A stretch of DNA of 64,000 nt, from the NCBI RefSeq assembly GCF_003298775.1, contig NZ_QNTQ01000013.1:79198-143197 (forward strand). Reading direction: 5' to 3'. Made by a program: the position numbers and the translations under genes. Position 1 is the first letter of the stretch. Each line of letters begins with the position of its first letter. Below, piece by piece: positions 35,603 through 44,546 of the stretch. The DNA is from Rhodosalinus halophilus. GTDB lineage: Bacteria > Pseudomonadota > Alphaproteobacteria > Rhodobacterales > Rhodobacteraceae. The notes under the pieces are model-generated. The model was given only the letters and a program-made list of their open reading frames with translations. It made no database searches and had not been told where the DNA came from.

Positions 35603-37408
35603 TCAGTAGACCCGCGCCTTGGGCGCGATGCGCTTCAGGTCGATGCCGCCCTCGTTGTGGCCCATAAGCGGGTTCAGATGGACCGGGCGGTAGTCGAGGC
35701 GGAAGTCGCTGCCTTCCACCCAGGCGAGGGTGTGCTTGCGCCATTCCTGGTCGTCGCGCTCGGGGAAGTCCTCGTGGGCATGCGCGCCGCGGCTTTCCTT
35801 GCGCGCCTCGGCGCTCGCGATGGTCGCCAGCGCGTTGGGCATCAGGTTGGTCAGCTCCAGCGTCTCCATCAGGTCCGAGTTCCAGATCAGCGAACGGTCG
35901 GTGACGGAGAGATCGTCGAGCTTGCCGGCGATCGCGGTCATCTTGTCGAGGCCCTGCTTCAACGTCTCTTCCGTGCGGAAGACGGCCGCGTCCTCCTGCA
36001 TGGTCTTCTGCATCTCGAGGCGCAGTTCCGCCGTGGGCGTGCCGCCCTTGGCGTGACGCAGCCCGTCGAAGCGGTCCAGCGCCTCCTCGATCGCCGAGGC
36101 CTTGGGCACCGGCACCGGCGTGCCCTTCTCGACGACCTCGCTCGCCCGGATGGCGGCGGCGCGGCCGAAGACCACCAGATCGATGAGCGAGTTGGAGCCC
36201 AGACGGTTCGCCCCGTGCACGCTGGCGCAGCCGGCCTCGCCCACGGCCATGAGGCCGGGCGCGATCGCGTCCGGGTCGTCCGCGGTCGGGTTCAGCACCT
36301 CGCCCCAGTAGTTCGTCGGGATGCCGCCCATGTTGTAGTGCACCGTGGGCAGAACCGGGATCGGCTCCTTGGTGACGTCAACGCCGGCGAAGATGCGCGC
36401 GGACTCCGAGATTCCCGGCAGCCGCTCGGCCAGCGTCTCGGGCGGCAGGTGGTTGAGGTGCAGGTGGATGTGGTCCTTGTTCGGCCCCACGCCCCGGCCC
36501 TCGCGGATCTCTATGGTCATGCAGCGGCTGACCACGTCGCGGGAGGCGAGATCCTTGTAGGTGGGCGCGTAGCGCTCCATGAAGCGCTCGCCCTCGGAGT
36601 TCGTGAGATAGCCGCCCTCGCCGCGGGCGCCCTCGGTGATGAGGCAGCCCGAGCCGTAGATGCCGGTGGGGTGGAACTGAACGAATTCCATGTCCTGCAG
36701 CGGCAGGCCGGCGCGGGCGATCATGCCGCCGCCGTCGCCGGTGCAGGTATGCGCCGAGGTCGCCGAGAAATAGGCGCGGCCGTAGCCGCCGGTCGCCAGC
36801 ACCACCATCTTCGCGGCGAAGACATGCATGGTGCCGTCGTCCAGCCGCCAGCACAGCACGCCCTCGCAGCGGCCGTCGTCGCTCATCAGCAGGTCGATGG
36901 CGAAATACTCGATGAAGAACTCGGCCTTCTGCTTGAGGCTCTGGCCGTAGAGCGTGTGCAGGATCGCATGACCCGTGCGGTCGGCGGCGGCGCAGGTGCG
37001 CTGCACGGGCGGCCCCTCGCCGAACTCGGTGGTGTGCCCGCCGAAGGGCCGCTGATAGATCTTGCCCTGTTCGGTGCGCGAGAAGGGCACGCCGTAGTGC
37101 TCGAGCTCGTAGACCGCCTTCGGCGCCTCACGGGCGAGGTATTCCATCGCGTCCACGTCGCCCAGCCAGTCGGAGCCCTTCACCGTGTCGTACATGTGCC
37201 ACTGCCAGTGGTCGGGGCCCATGTTGCCGAGGGAGGCGGCGATGCCGCCCTGCGCCGCCACGGTGTGCGACCGGGTCGGAAAGACCTTGGTGACGCAGGC
37301 GGTGCGCAGGCCCTGCTCGGCCATGCCCAGCGTCGCGCGCAGGCCCGATCCCCCGGCGCCCACCACGACCACGTCGTAGACATGCGTTTCGTATTCGTAT
37401 GCGGCCAT
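35603..37408 (-). CDS. sdhA: Succinate dehydrogenase flavoprotein subunit
   Basis: SdhA oxidises succinate to fumarate using covalently bound FAD. The 601-residue protein has the dinucleotide motif [10 protein letters not shown] near residue 14, [10 protein letters not shown] with the FAD-linking His near 46, and [11 protein letters not shown] near 399. The length is standard. It lies 18 bases after sdhD. The EMC pathway feeds succinyl-CoA into this step. Confidence 0.97.
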   Translation of the reverse strand: MAAYEYETHVYDVVVVGAGGSGLRATLGMAEQGLRTACVTKVFPTRSHTVAAQGGIAASLGNMGPDHWQWHMYDTVKGSDWLGDVDAMEYLAREAPKAVYELEHYGVPFSRTEQGKIYQRPFGGHTTEFGEGPPVQRTCAAADRTGHAILHTLYGQSLKQKAEFFIEYFAIDLLMSDDGRCEGVLCWRLDDGTMHVFAAKMVVLATGGYGRAYFSATSAHTCTGDGGGMIARAGLPLQDMEFVQFHPTGIYGSGCLITEGARGEGGYLTNSEGERFMERYAPTYKDLASRDVVSRCMTIEIREGRGVGPNKDHIHLHLNHLPPETLAERLPGISESARIFAGVDVTKEPIPVLPTVHYNMGGIPTNYWGEVLNPTADDPDAIAPGLMAVGEAGCASVHGANRLGSNSLIDLVVFGRAAAIRASEVVEKGTPVPVPKASAIEEALDRFDGLRHAKGGTPTAELRLEMQKTMQEDAAVFRTEETLKQGLDKMTAIAGKLDDLSVTDRSLIWNSDLMETLELTNLMPNALATIASAEARKESRGAHAHEDFPERDDQEWRKHTLAWVEGSDFRLDYRPVHLNPLMGHNEGGIDLKRIAPKARVY

Positions 37409-37426
37409 GCTCGGTCTCCGGTCCTT

Positions 37427-37798
37427 TCAGAGGGCGATCTTCGCAACGGCGAAGATGCCGGTCGCGGCGGCGGCGTAGGCGAGGCAGATCGCCAGCACGA
37501 TCAGCACCTTCTGCCGCGTGCCATGCACGTAGTCCTCGATCATGGTCTGAACACCGCCGCGGAAATGGATGAAGCCCACGAGGAAGGTCAGGATCGCCAC
37601 GATCGCCGGGAAAGGCCGCTGATAGTAGGCGATCACCTCTTCATGGGTGCCGCCCAGCGCCTGCCCGAAGGTGAAGACGAAGGCGGGGATCAGCCCGATC
37701 AGCGCCGCGGAGGAGACGATCATGCTCCAGTGATGCTCGGTGCCGGACTTGGCGGCGCCCAGTCCCTCGGCACGTTTGCGGGCGGTGAGAATGCGCAT
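37427..37798 (-). CDS. sdhD: Succinate dehydrogenase membrane anchor subunit D
   Basis: The 123-residue protein has three transmembrane helices (about residues 27-47, 63-80 and 95-118) and the conserved R-I-L-T-A-R-K-R-A-x-G-L-G-A-A-K-S-G-T start of alphaproteobacterial SdhD. The E-D-Y-V-H-G motif near residue 88 lies at the quinone/heme side. ATG 37798 fits the family; the longer frame upstream is inside sdhC. It forms the heme b anchor with SdhC. Confidence 0.92.
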   Translation of the reverse strand: MRILTARKRAEGLGAAKSGTEHHWSMIVSSAALIGLIPAFVFTFGQALGGTHEEVIAYYQRPFPAIVAILTFLVGFIHFRGGVQTMIEDYVHGTRQKVLIVLAICLAYAAAATGIFAVAKIAL

Positions 37799-37809
37799 CA
37801 GCCTCTCCC

Positions 37810-38193
37810 TCAGATCACGAGAACGGTGAAGATCGTCAGCAGCACCGAGCCGCCGATCATGATGTAGCCCATTGTGTAGCTGGACTTCAGATCGAGCCCG
37901 CGGCCCGAATCCCAGATCAGGTGCCGGATGCCGCCGAGACTGTGATACCAGAGCGCCCAGAGCGACAGGAAGAGCACGATGTCGCCGAACCAGCTGCGCA
38001 GAACCGCGTCGGCGGTGGCGAAATGCTCGGGGCCCGTCGCCGCGGCGAGCAGCCACCACACGACCATGAGCGCGCCCACGATCAGGCCGTTGCCGGTGAT
38101 TCGCACGAAGATCGAGGTCACCGAGGTGAGCTGCGGGCGATACACCTGAAGATGGGGCGAGAGCGGGCGGTTGCCTCTGTTGACGTCTGCCAT
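37810..38193 (-). CDS. sdhC: Succinate dehydrogenase cytochrome b556 subunit C
   Basis: The 127-residue protein starts near R-P-L-S-P-H-L-Q-V-Y-R-P, a cytochrome b556 family signature, and has three transmembrane helices. The heme-ligand region appears as Y-H-S-L-G-G-I-R-H-L-I-W-D near residue 82. I chose ATG 38193 (M-A-D-V-N-R-G); an earlier ATG would add 13 residues. It is first in the sdh operon, and the upstream gap carries the tandem TGTGATCACA sites. Confidence 0.95.
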   Translation of the reverse strand: MADVNRGNRPLSPHLQVYRPQLTSVTSIFVRITGNGLIVGALMVVWWLLAAATGPEHFATADAVLRSWFGDIVLFLSLWALWYHSLGGIRHLIWDSGRGLDLKSSYTMGYIMIGGSVLLTIFTVLVI

Positions 38194-38306
38194 GGCATGT
38201 CCTTTCGGTCTCCGGCCACGGTGATAGCGCATTTGGCGGCGCTGTCACCCGTCGAGTGCGGTGAACCGCGCGGATTTTTCGCGGCACGGCCAGTTTTCCC
38301 CGATTT

Positions 38307-38337
38307 CGTGATCACACATTTCGCAGCTGTGATCACA
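38307..38337. promoter_or_regulatory. Tandem palindromic operator upstream of sdhC
   Basis: CGTGATCACA (38307-38316) and TGTGATCACA (38328-38337) share the 8-bp palindrome GTGATCAC and are 21 bp apart centre to centre, two helical turns. The nearer site is 113 bases before the sdhC start. The same arrangement recurs before sucC at 45675-45705. The protein that binds is unknown; an activator of TCA genes is possible given the upstream location (inference). Confidence 0.7.
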
Positions 38338-38343
38338 TCAGGC

Positions 38344-39021
38344 TCAAGGTGACGCTTCCAGCTCCGAGATCTGCCGGACCGTCTCGCGGATCAGTTTTTG
38401 ACGGATGCGTTCGGGGTATTCCTCGAAGCCGTTCGCGGTCACGACGAAGGCGCCCTCGCCAGTGATCACGTTTTCCCAGTACCAGGCCGTCAGCTCCGGC
38501 TCGTCGCCCTCGATCACCAGGGCGTTGACCGTTATTCCCGCCGCGGCGAGGCGCGAACGGATCTCGGCGGGCGGGACGCCTTCGTTCGAGCGCCCGTCGC
38601 CGGAGACGTCGATCACCTTGCGCCGGCACTCGTGGACCTGCGCCATCTCGGAAAGCCCGACCTCCAGCGCCTCGCCGACCGCGGTGGAGAAGTTGCGCCA
38701 GATCCGCGCCTCGCGCGCCACCCGTTCGGCCAGGGCATCGGCGGCCGCGAAATCCGCGATGCGGGTCCAGGGCATGGTCACGCGCTGCCGGCCGGTGCCG
38801 GTCCACTGCATCAAGGCGACGTGCGCCTCGGCGCGCACCAGCGCCTCGGCCACCAGCCCGTCGCGCAGCGCCGCCGCCAGCCCGTCGCGCTGGATGCGCC
38901 AGTCGTCCTCGTCCACCGACCCCGAGACATCGACGGCGAGCAGGAGGGCCAGATCGCAGGCCGCGACAGGTGCCGGACGCGACAGGAGACCAGCGAGCAA
39001 GAGTGCGAAAACCGCGCGCAT
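38344..39021 (-). CDS. DUF1194 protein, secreted von Willebrand A-like domain
   Basis: The 225-residue protein has an N-terminal signal peptide (hydrophobic at about residues 3-14, A-A-C at 20-22) and then a VWA-like core: L-L-L-A-V-D-V-S-G-S-V-D-E-D-D near residue 25 (MIDAS-type D-x-S-x-S), F-S-T-A-V-G-E-A-L-E near 112, and V-I-D-V-S-G-D-G-R-S-N near 137. It may bind protein or metal in the periplasm; the function is not known. It ends just upstream of the sdhC regulatory region. Confidence 0.85.
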   Translation of the reverse strand: MRAVFALLLAGLLSRPAPVAACDLALLLAVDVSGSVDEDDWRIQRDGLAAALRDGLVAEALVRAEAHVALMQWTGTGRQRVTMPWTRIADFAAADALAERVAREARIWRNFSTAVGEALEVGLSEMAQVHECRRKVIDVSGDGRSNEGVPPAEIRSRLAAAGITVNALVIEGDEPELTAWYWENVITGEGAFVVTANGFEEYPERIRQKLIRETVRQISELEASP

Positions 39022-39057
39022 GCCTCACCATAGCACGTCGCCTGCGCGCCGCGGCCC

Positions 39058-39465
39058 CTACATTGCCGCGAGCACGCCGCCCAGAACGACGAGGCCTGTC
39101 AGCACGGCCGCCGGGCGCCAGGGCGTGCGCACGCCGGTCCGGCGCTCCGCCTGCCACGCGACGACGCCGGCCGGCACGCCCGCCACGAGGGCCATGCCGG
39201 TGGCGATCGCCGCCGCCTGCGCCGAGCCGGCCAGCACCGGCCCCGCGGCGAGCGCGCCCACACCCAGCGCGACCGACAGGAATGCCGCGCCGATGATGAC
39301 GTAGAGCGCGCGAAAGAGGTGCCGCACCGGCGCGATGTCGTCCATGCCGTCATGCGACAGGATCTGCCGGTGATAGTCGGCCGGCGCCGGGCCGAAGAGA
39401 TACTTCGCCGCCAGCGCGGCCAGCCCCAGCGCAGCCAGTCCGAAAAGCGCTGCCGTGATCTGCAT
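39058..39465 (-). CDS. Membrane protein of unknown function
   Basis: The 135-residue protein has four hydrophobic segments, at about residues 4-23, 47-72, 78-102 and 115-134. A polar loop after the first segment contains H-R-Q-I-L-S-H-D-G-M-D-D. I recognise no domain. It is 36 bases upstream of the DUF1194 gene on the same strand and about 66 bases downstream of mch. Confidence 0.6.
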   Translation of the reverse strand: MQITAALFGLAALGLAALAAKYLFGPAPADYHRQILSHDGMDDIAPVRHLFRALYVIIGAAFLSVALGVGALAAGPVLAGSAQAAAIATGMALVAGVPAGVVAWQAERRTGVRTPWRPAAVLTGLVVLGGVLAAM

Positions 39466-39531
39466 CGCTGCCCCCTTCCCCTGAATACGAAAGAGGGTAG
39501 CACGAAAACGCGAAAGAACGGAGCACGCCCG

Positions 39532-40584
39532 TCAGACCGGCATGAGCGCCCAGTAATCGAGGTCGAGCAGGACATGCGGCAAGTACTTGCCGTCCTCGCC
39601 CTTCAGCGTGAAGGGCTCGCCGCCCTTGGTCGCCACGAGCCGCAGCCGGATCGCGCCCACGCCGGGCGCGCGGGTCTCTGCCTTGTCCAGCACTTCGGAC
39701 CAGGCGCGCACGGTGTCGCCGGCGAAGCAGGGGTTGGCGTGCGCGCCCGCGTTGATGCCCGCGATCATCTGCGCGTTGGCGAGGCCATTGAACGACAGCG
39801 CGCGCGCCATGCTGATGACGTGCCCGCCGTAGATCAGCCGCTTGCCGTCGGCGCGCGGGGTGGCGTCGAAATGCGTCTTGGAGGTGTTCTGCCACAGGCG
39901 CGTGGCCATCATGTGCTCGGCCTCTTCCAGCGTGACGCCGTCCACGTGGTCGATCACCTCGCCCACCTCGTAGTCCGACAGGCGATGCGGCTCGCCCGCG
40001 AGGCCGAAGTCGTATTGCGTGAAATCGAGCCCCGCGGGAATCACCAGATCCTCCGCCGCGACATGCGGCGCGAGGTCGGGCACCACCGCCTCGGGCGCCG
40101 GGGCCTCCGGGTCGCGCTTGCGCACCATGACCCAGCGCTTGAACTCCATCACCGGCAGCCCGTGCTGGTTGAAGCCAGTGGTGCGCACGTAGACGACGCC
40201 GGTCTTGCCGGAACTGTTCTGCTTGAGCCCGATCACCTCGGACGAGGCGCGCAGCGTGTCGCCCGCATAGACGGGCCGCAGCCAGCGCGCCTCGGCGTAG
40301 CCGAGGTTCGCCACCGCGTTGAGCGAGATGTCGGGCACCGACTTGCCGAAGACCACGTGAAAGGCCATCAGGTCGTCCACCGGGCTCGCCGGCAGGCCGC
40401 AGACCCGCGCGAACTCGTCCGAGGAATAGAGCGCGTGCCGCGCCGGGTAGAGCGCGTGGTAGAGCGCCCGCTCGCCGCCCGAGATCGTGCGCGGCACGGC
40501 GTGGGGGATCACCTCCCCCACCGTGTAGTCCTCGAAGAAGCGGCCGGGGTTCGTCTTGACGCGCGGCGTCTTGTCCTTGGGCAT
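39532..40584 (-). CDS. mch: Mesaconyl-CoA hydratase
   Basis: Mch hydrates mesaconyl-CoA to beta-methylmalyl-CoA in the EMC pathway. The 350-residue protein has a duplicated MaoC-like hot-dog fold: F-F-E-D-Y-T-V-G-E-V-I-P-H near residue 16, and the second half starting Y-D-F-G-L-A-G-E-P-H-R-L-S-D-Y-E-V-G near 195, with L-I-Y-G-G-H-V-I-S-M-A near 255. This double MaoC arrangement with EMC neighbours (mcl2, nnrU) identifies it. It is last in mcl2-nnrU-DUF1737-mch, with the DUF1737 gene one base upstream. Confidence 0.92.
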   Translation of the reverse strand: MPKDKTPRVKTNPGRFFEDYTVGEVIPHAVPRTISGGERALYHALYPARHALYSSDEFARVCGLPASPVDDLMAFHVVFGKSVPDISLNAVANLGYAEARWLRPVYAGDTLRASSEVIGLKQNSSGKTGVVYVRTTGFNQHGLPVMEFKRWVMVRKRDPEAPAPEAVVPDLAPHVAAEDLVIPAGLDFTQYDFGLAGEPHRLSDYEVGEVIDHVDGVTLEEAEHMMATRLWQNTSKTHFDATPRADGKRLIYGGHVISMARALSFNGLANAQMIAGINAGAHANPCFAGDTVRAWSEVLDKAETRAPGVGAIRLRLVATKGGEPFTLKGEDGKYLPHVLLDLDYWALMPV

Positions 40585-40585
40585 C

Positions 40586-40789
40586 TCAGAGCTCTCCCAG
40601 CTTGAGGTCGGGGTGATACTCGCCCGCCACCTCCTTCACCACCGCCTGCCCGCAGCGCATCACGCCGTTGCCGGTGTCATAGGCATAGGTCGGATCGCCG
40701 TAGAGCTCCCAGCCCGCGTTCAGCGCGGCGGTCACCTTGTGGCAGAAGGCGCTGGTGTCGTCGGCGGTGAGAAAACGGTAAAGGCGCAT
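40586..40789 (-). CDS. DUF1737 small protein
   Basis: The 67-residue ORF matches the DUF1737 pattern: M-R-L-Y-R-F-L-T-A-D-D-T-S-A-F-C-H-K-V, then A-L-N-A-G-W-E-L-Y-G-D-P, and C-G-Q-A-V-V-K-E-V near the end. Function unknown. It sits between nnrU and mch, and its gap to mch is one base, so it is very likely translated as part of the EMC operon. Confidence 0.8.
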   Translation of the reverse strand: MRLYRFLTADDTSAFCHKVTAALNAGWELYGDPTYAYDTGNGVMRCGQAVVKEVAGEYHPDLKLGEL

Positions 40790-40794
40790 GAAGA

Positions 40795-41346
40795 TCACCC
40801 GAAGGCCGGATAGCCGAACCAGTAGTGGACCCAGGCGATCAGGCCATAGACCACCAGCGTGCCCACCACGGCGCCGATCTCCTTGCCCGTCGAGGCGCGC
40901 GGCGGCGGCGCGGGATGCGCGGTCTGCCGGTTGATCAGGATGACCTCGACCACCGCCCAGGCCAGCAGGCCGCCGAAGAGGATGAGCGAGGGCAGATCGC
41001 CGTTGACGATCAGGTGCCCCACGGCCCAGGCCTTGATCGCGGTGAGCTGCGGGTGGCGGATGTAGGCGGTGATCCGCGTCTTCATGCCGGAGGCGGCGAA
41101 GAGATAGACGGCGAGCAGGTTGAGCAGGTTGTTGATCCCCACCGTCGCCGGGTGCCGCCCCCACCAGAAGCCCGCGTCGGCATTGCGGTAGCCCCACCAC
41201 ATCAGCACGATCGAGAGCAGCACCAGCACCGCGACCAGGCCCTTGGCCGTATCGCCCATTCGCGCCCGCGCGTCGGGCGCCACGCGCTTGAACAGATGCG
41301 CGCCGCTCCACAGCAGCACGCCCAGGATCAGAACCGTCAGTGCCAT
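40795..41346 (-). CDS. NnrU-family membrane protein
   Basis: The 183-residue protein has five or six transmembrane segments and the NnrU pattern: L-W-S-G-A-H-L-F-K-R near residue 13, A-Y-I-R-H-P-Q-L-T-A near 94 and G-H-L-I-V-N-G-D near 109. The conserved His residues could bind heme or metal. NnrU is named for nitrite/nitric-oxide reductase gene clusters, but many copies, as here, are linked to other genes. It lies between mcl2 and DUF1737. Confidence 0.85.
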   Translation of the reverse strand: MALTVLILGVLLWSGAHLFKRVAPDARARMGDTAKGLVAVLVLLSIVLMWWGYRNADAGFWWGRHPATVGINNLLNLLAVYLFAASGMKTRITAYIRHPQLTAIKAWAVGHLIVNGDLPSLILFGGLLAWAVVEVILINRQTAHPAPPPRASTGKEIGAVVGTLVVYGLIAWVHYWFGYPAFG

Positions 41347-41385
41347 CGCCAGTCTCTCCCTGCCCCGTCCGGGCGCTACCCTAGA

Positions 41386-42243
41386 TCAATGGGCGAGCGC
41401 CGCAATGGCCTCTGCCTTGGCCAGCGTGCGGCGCGCGGTCTCGACATGCAGATTCTCGACGATTCGGCCGTCCACCACGGCCACGCCCTCGCCGCGCGCC
41501 TGCGCCTCGTCGAAGGCCTCGATCTGGCGGCGGGCGAGCTCGATGTCCTCGGCCGCGGGGGCAAAGATCGCGTTGGCCGTGGCGACCTGCGCGGGATGGA
41601 TCAGCGTCTTGCCGTCGAAGCCCAGGTCGCGGCCCTGCTCGCATTCCGCCCTCAGCCCGTCCTCGTCGCGGAAGTGGTTGAAGACGCCATCGACGGAGAC
41701 CTTCCCTTCGGCCCGCGCGGCCATCAGCATGGCCTCCAGCGCGTAGAGCATCGGCAGCCGGTCGGCGCGCATGGCGCAGCCCAGTTCCTTGGCAAGGTCG
41801 TTGGTGCCCGCCACGAAGCCCGCAAGCCGCGGATGCGCGGCGATGGCGGGCGCGTTGAGGATGCCGCGCGGCGTCTCCATCATCGCCCAGAGCGGCGTGT
41901 CGTCGCCCATGAGCTCCGCCGCGCGGTCGAGGTCGCCCGGCCCGGAGACCTTGGGCAGCAGGAGCCCGTCGAAATCCGCGCCCTGCATCGCGGTGATGTC
42001 CGCGGCGCCCCACTCCGTGTCCAGCCCGTTGACCCGCACCAGACGCGCCTTCTTGCCGTAGCCACCGGCGTCGAGCTCCTTGCGCAGGGTCTCGCGCGCC
42101 TCCTGCTTGGTGTCGGGCGCCACCGCGTCCTCAAGGTCGAAGATGATCGCGTCCACGGGCAGGCCGCGCGCCTTCTCCAGCGCGCGCTCCTTGGAGCCGG
42201 GAATGTAGAGCACCGAGCGATACGGGCGCGATCGTTCGTCCAT
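41386..42243 (-). CDS. mcl2: (3S)-malyl-CoA thioesterase (Mcl2-type, CitE-like)
   Basis: The 285-residue CitE-like protein starts R-S-V-L-Y-I-P-G-S-K-E-R-A-L-E and has D-L-E-D-A-V-A-P-D near residue 35, M-M-E-T-P-R-G-I-L near 118 and F-D-G-K-T-L-I-H-P near 215. The short size and N-terminus match the Mcl2 thioesterase of Rhodobacter, which releases malate from malyl-CoA, rather than the longer Mcl1 lyase. It opens the EMC operon with nnrU, DUF1737 and mch. The EMC element lies 12 bases upstream of the start. Lyase activity cannot be excluded from sequence. Confidence 0.85.
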   Translation of the reverse strand: MDERSRPYRSVLYIPGSKERALEKARGLPVDAIIFDLEDAVAPDTKQEARETLRKELDAGGYGKKARLVRVNGLDTEWGAADITAMQGADFDGLLLPKVSGPGDLDRAAELMGDDTPLWAMMETPRGILNAPAIAAHPRLAGFVAGTNDLAKELGCAMRADRLPMLYALEAMLMAARAEGKVSVDGVFNHFRDEDGLRAECEQGRDLGFDGKTLIHPAQVATANAIFAPAAEDIELARRQIEAFDEAQARGEGVAVVDGRIVENLHVETARRTLAKAEAIAALAH

Positions 42244-42255
42244 GACCTCTCCTCC

Positions 42256-42268
42256 GCAACAAAGTTGC
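42256..42268. promoter_or_regulatory. Shared EMC element, mcl2 copy (GCAACAAAGTTGC)
   Basis: GCAAC-AAA-GTTGC at 42256-42268, 12 bases before the mcl2 ATG. It is a perfect inverted repeat, and with its flanks (CGCAAC...GTTGCG) the arms are 6 bases. The ecm copy is the same with AAT in the centre. It may be the operator of the mcl2-mch operon (inference). Confidence 0.6.
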
Positions 42269-42420
42269 GCGCCTATGGGCCATGTTCGCGCCTGGGGTTC
42301 AAGCCCCTTTTGCAGTCGCAGCATTGCGGGCAGGCGGGCGGCGCACGGCCCGGCAACGCTTCGGCAACCACGGCCGGCCACGGTACGCCCCCGTATACAA
42401 AGGCAGATGGAGGACTGCGC

Positions 42421-42576
42421 ATGAAAGACCTGGTCATCCACGCCATGGGCCTCGGGCTGATCGCGCTCGCTGCGGCGACCTCGGCCGGGATGGCCGAAAC
42501 CCGGCCGGCCGGGCCGCCGTCGGCGCCGACGGCGGTCTGCGATTCGGCGGTGGAAGGCACAGGCGCCCCGGCATGA
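42421..42576 (+). CDS. Small secreted or membrane-anchored peptide (51 aa), unknown
   Basis: The ORF starts with an ATG preceded by a GGAGG about 9 bases away. It encodes an N-terminal hydrophobic helix (about residues 5-23, ending A-G-M-A) that resembles a signal peptide, and a short Pro/Ala-rich mature part with one cysteine. The length is small and codon use does not separate it clearly from noise, but the ribosome-binding site and signal peptide support it. It is divergent from mcl2. Confidence 0.45.
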   Translation: MKDLVIHAMGLGLIALAAATSAGMAETRPAGPPSAPTAVCDSAVEGTGAPA

Positions 42577-42597
42577 GGCGGGCCCAGGCACCCGCCT

Positions 42598-42622
42598 GTA
42601 GGGTGCGAGGTCCCCTCGCACC
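42598..42622. terminator. Hairpin terminator-like repeat after the 51-aa ORF
   Basis: GGTGCGAGG (42602-42610) and CCTCGCACC (42614-42622) form a perfect 9-bp stem with loop TCC, between two convergent genes. On the minus strand it is followed by CTAC. Two other hairpins in the window end the same way. Confidence 0.55.
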
Positions 42623-42651
42623 GCCACCCCCCGCCCCAAGGGGTGCGACCG

Positions 42652-43404
42652 TCAGGTCAGCGCGTCCCAGACGAGCTTGGCGCCCGTCAGAGTCAGCAGC
42701 AGATAGGTTAGCGCGAAGAAGGCGCGCTCGGGCACGAGGAAATGCGCCTTCACGCCCGCCCAGGCGCCCAGCAGCGCGAAGGGGGCAAGCGCCAGGTTGG
42801 CGATCAGCGTCTCGGCGGTAAAGATCCCGAGCACCGCATAGGGCACCGCCTTGGCGATATTGACGATCCAGAAGATCAGCACCGTCGTCGCCTGATAGGT
42901 CGTCTTGTCCGGCCGCCCGGAGAGCAGATAGACCGCCGCGGGCGGCCCGCCGGCGTGGCTGACGAAACTGGTGAAGCCGGCCGCGAGCCCGGCCGCCAGA
43001 CCCCAGCCCGCGCCCAGCCGCCGCGAAGCCGGACGGATCAGCCCGCGCGCCTGCGCCAGCCGCCAGCCGACGAAGGCGAGCGCGATCGCCCCGATCAGCA
43101 GGCGGATCATGTCGTCGTCGGCCACCCGCCAGAGCGCCACGCCCAGGCCCACCCCCGGCAGCGCGCCGAGGATCAGGAGCCGCCCCGCCTGCCAGTCCCA
43201 GCGCCGCCAGTAGGGGCGCAGGGTGGCGAGGTCGATGAGCATCAGCAGCGGCAGCATGATGCCAAGCGCCTGTCCCGGCGGCATGACGAGCGCCAGAATC
43301 GCCGCCGAGGCGAAGGCCGCGCCCGAGCCGAAGCCGCCCTTCGACACGCCCGCGAAGGCCACCGCCACGGCGGCCAGCGCGAAGATCTGCGCGTCCATCT
43401 GCAT
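42652..43404 (-). CDS. TSUP (TauE/SafE) family transporter
   Basis: The 250-residue protein has about eight transmembrane helices and the two family repeats: F-A-G-V-S-K-G-G-F-G-S-G-A-A-F near residue 17, and G-F-T-S-F-V-S-H-A-G-G-P-P-A-A near 146. TSUP proteins export or import organosulfur or sulfite-type compounds; the substrate is not shown. It is divergent from mdh, with 143 bases between. Confidence 0.88.
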   Translation of the reverse strand: MQMDAQIFALAAVAVAFAGVSKGGFGSGAAFASAAILALVMPPGQALGIMLPLLMLIDLATLRPYWRRWDWQAGRLLILGALPGVGLGVALWRVADDDMIRLLIGAIALAFVGWRLAQARGLIRPASRRLGAGWGLAAGLAAGFTSFVSHAGGPPAAVYLLSGRPDKTTYQATTVLIFWIVNIAKAVPYAVLGIFTAETLIANLALAPFALLGAWAGVKAHFLVPERAFFALTYLLLTLTGAKLVWDALT

Positions 43405-43508
43405 CGGCCGGATTCCTTCCTTGTGCCGCAGGCTTAGCGCGCGGCCGGCACGGTCGCCAGCGACAAGCCGTGCGGCGCGCTCTTGCGCCGGCGGGTCCGA
43501 AGCTCTAG

Positions 43509-44510
<1,002 letters not shown>

Positions 44511-44520
44511 CGATCCCGCG

Positions 44521-44546
44521 GGGGCCGTGCCCGGCACGGCCCCTAC
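44521..44546. terminator. Bidirectional hairpin between mdh and a glycosyltransferase gene
   Basis: GGGGCCGTGC (44521-44530) and GCACGGCCCC (44534-44543) form a perfect 10-bp stem with a 3-base loop, followed by TAC. It sits between convergent genes, so it may end both transcripts; there is no U-tract. Confidence 0.6.

Noticed and set aside
38462..38469. A single GTGATCAC inside the DUF1194 gene
   Set aside because: Only one site, in coding sequence, without the 21-bp partner; treated as chance.
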